From Spirochaetaceae bacterium (GTDB taxonomy: Bacteria > Spirochaetota > Spirochaetia > Treponematales > Breznakiellaceae), in assembly GCA_031255395.1 (NCBI GenBank), contig JAIRSQ010000196.1:1-7273 (forward strand): a stretch of DNA of 7,273 nucleotides, written 5' to 3'. This document shows positions 6,097-7,273 of this stretch, piece by piece. Position 1 is the first letter of the stretch, and each line of letters opens with the position of its first letter. The translations under genes and the position numbers were made by a program. Under the pieces are notes generated by a model that did not search any database, had not been told where the DNA came from, and saw only the letters and a list, made by a program, of their open reading frames with translations.

Positions 6097-6619
6097 ACTC
6101 AACGGTCGCGGGTTCGCCCGAATCGTCCCGAATGGCGATGAGTTCCTGAACTGGCGTTTTGAAAACGAACAAACGCACCAGATTGGACACGGCAATTAAC
6201 GCGATGGACGCGCCTAGGATAACGCCAAAAAAATGCACGATATGGGCCGGAAAACCGGTGGAAACCCAGCGGTTATTGCTGTTTTGAATCACAAGCCCCC
6301 AACTGCCGCGCACCTGAATCACCATAAGCCAGATTATACACGCCTGGATAAGAGTGTAAATCAATTTCCCGGCGGCTTGCGGAACTTTCAGTAGCAGGGT
6401 GTCAATCATCAGGTGCCGGTTGTCCCGCATAGCCTCGATAGACCCAAGATAAACCAGAAATATAAAACAAAGCCGGGAAATTTCTTCTGACCAGACAAAT
6501 CCAATATTGAACACATAGCGGCCTACAACGTTCATGAATACCAGAACTATCATAAGCGCCAAAAACACGGCTATCATTATTTCTATAACTTTGAACAGGG
6601 TATTAAGAGTTTTATTCAC
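6095..6619 (-). CDS. dctQ: TRAP transporter small permease, DctQ family
   Basis: This is the small four-helix membrane subunit that pairs with DctM and helps dock the periplasmic binding protein. The 174 aa length is normal. Membrane segments are seen at about 10-35, 48-62, 84-104 and 126-150. The family signature is clear: GRYVFNIGFVWSEEISRLCF (33-52), then YLGSIEAMRDNRHLMID. The start codon is GTG at 6619; it is chosen because an AAGGA lies 6 bases upstream and the residues that follow (NKTLNTLFKVIE) match the usual short cytoplasmic lead of DctQ. No later Met gives a complete first helix. It lies 102 bases after dctP, a gap holding a strong stem-loop, and 8 bases before dctM. Confidence 0.93.
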   Translation of the reverse strand: MNKTLNTLFKVIEIMIAVFLALMIVLVFMNVVGRYVFNIGFVWSEEISRLCFIFLVYLGSIEAMRDNRHLMIDTLLLKVPQAAGKLIYTLIQACIIWLMVIQVRGSWGLVIQNSNNRWVSTGFPAHIVHFFGVILGASIALIAVSNLVRLFVFKTPVQELIAIRDDSGEPATVE

Positions 6620-6625
6620 TTTTTT

Positions 6626-6630
6626 TCCTT
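6626..6630 (-). promoter_or_regulatory. Ribosome binding site supporting the GTG start of dctQ
   Basis: AAGGA on the minus strand, 6 bases upstream of GTG 6619 through an all-A spacer. It is the reason for choosing the GTG rather than a later ATG. Confidence 0.65.
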
Positions 6631-6657
6631 AAATTGCGGTTTGGACGGCATAAAATA

Positions 6658-6700
6658 ACAGAATGCGCGGAAAAAGCCAGACTTTCCCCGCGCATTCCGC
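6658..6700 (-). promoter_or_regulatory. Intercistronic stem-loop between dctP and dctQ
   Basis: In the minus-strand transcript GAAUGCGCGGGGAAAG (6697-6682) pairs along its full 16 bases with CUUUUUCCGCGCAUUC (6676-6661), using two G.U pairs, around a 5-nt loop UCUGG. Three more pairs (G.U, C-G, G.U) extend it to 19. The G.U pairs would be A/C mismatches in the opposite strand, so the stem is complete only in the operon's sense RNA. A loosely U-rich stretch follows. It most likely protects the dctP message or partly terminates transcription, so that the binding protein is made in excess over the permease. Confidence 0.8.
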
Positions 6701-6721
6701 ATTAGACATCAAAAAAACGTT

Positions 6722-7273
6722 TTACCGGACGGCTCTTACCTTGTCTGTAAGCGCCTGCGCCCAGTCATTTTCAGAGTAGAGCTTATTCAGAGTGGGCTGA
6801 ATCGCCTGGATAATTCGATCTCGATCGGCATCCGACACCTGAGTCACCGTAAGGCCGCTCGCCTTGATGGTCTCGCGATCAGCGTCGACGCTCGCGATGT
6901 ACACGTCCCACGCCCAAATTGCGGCCTCTTTCGCCGCATCGCTAACAATTTTCTGCTGTTCCGACGTGAGTTTGTCATATACGGCGGAATTGACGATAAT
7001 TTCCATCGTGGCTATAATATGATTGGTTTCCAGCAGGAATTTCTGCACCTCGTTGAGGTGTTCGCTGAGCACCGTAACCATGCCGTTGTCCTGTCCATCA
7101 ACAACTCCGGTCTGAAGAGCGTTAAAAAGCTCGTTGAGCGGGATAACCTGCGCGCTCGCGCCCAAATCCGTGGCAATGCCAACATGAATCGGGTTCGAAG
7201 GCATACGGAATTTTTGCCCCCTGAAATCGTCAACCGTTGTCAGCTTCTTGTTGCTCGTAAAAGTGCGCGCGCT
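6722..7273 (-). CDS. dctP: TRAP transporter solute-binding protein, DctP family, C-terminal part (cut by window edge)
   Basis: This is the periplasmic receptor that hands substrate to the DctQM permease. The last 183 codons are visible, about the C-terminal half of a family usually near 330 aa; the signal peptide and first lobe lie outside the window. The frame stays open to the right edge and begins SARTFTSNKKLTTVDDFRGQ. The fragment shows the DctP/SiaP pattern FRGQKFRMPSNP, whose KFR arginine (codon 7207-7205) aligns with the carboxylate-binding Arg of the family (R147 in SiaP). Next come IPLNELFNALQTGVVDGQDN (44-63 of the fragment), VQKFLLETNHI, and a helical end closing in DKVRAVR. The arginine argues for a carboxylate ligand; which one cannot be read from this part. 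It heads the visible operon, followed by a strong stem-loop and then dctQ. Confidence 0.94.
   Translation of the reverse strand, partial: SARTFTSNKKLTTVDDFRGQKFRMPSNPIHVGIATDLGASAQVIPLNELFNALQTGVVDGQDNGMVTVLSEHLNEVQKFLLETNHIIATMEIIVNSAVYDKLTSEQQKIVSDAAKEAAIWAWDVYIASVDADRETIKASGLTVTQVSDADRDRIIQAIQPTLNKLYSENDWAQALTDKVRAVR

Noticed and set aside
1..7273. CRISPR arrays, insertion sequences, phage genes or attachment site next to the tRNA
   Set aside because: No regularly spaced repeats, transposase or integrase were seen, and no second copy of the tRNA 3' end was noticed by eye in the window.

Overview
The window is most likely from a spirochaete, close to Treponema. The gene order hslU-flgB-flgC with no codY is the spirochaete arrangement as I know it. 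The visible FlgB and FlgC carry wording I associate with treponemes: TSKNNGNNVD in FlgB, TTRTAEGGPFRR and YWRSPFLP in FlgC. Base composition is moderate, about half G+C by eye, which would suit the higher-GC treponemes. The genus is inferred from remembered family sequences, not from a search.

Layout: every protein gene is on the minus strand, and the only plus-strand gene is a tRNA. From the right edge, reading in the direction of transcription, there is a tripartite TRAP transporter: dctP (3' part only), dctQ and dctM. A THUMP-domain RNA methyltransferase of the RlmL/YpsC type and a TetR-family regulator follow. The last four genes are separated by only 3 to 12 bases, so dctPQM-methyltransferase-tetR looks like one operon. 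A strong 16 to 19 bp stem-loop sits between dctP and dctQ.

In the middle, tRNA-Pro(GGG) lies on the plus strand with its own intrinsic terminator. It is transcribed toward the 3' end of tetR and divergently from hslU.

On the left, a promoter with a perfect TATAAT fires leftward into a leader of about 190 nt. The leader carries a 40-codon ORF with a strong Shine-Dalgarno and a run of nine G (C in the transcript). It precedes hslU, the ATPase of the HslUV protease, whose usual partner hslV is not beside it. The flagellar rod genes flgB and flgC (cut by the window edge) follow; a sigma-28-like promoter precedes flgB.

The parts most worth a second look are the hslU leader (missing hslV, upstream ORF, homopolymer that could fuse the ORF to hslU), the sense-strand-specific dctP-dctQ stem-loop, the candidate sigma-28 promoter, and the housekeeping methyltransferase lodged between a transporter and a regulator. 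I see no phage, insertion sequence or CRISPR array.
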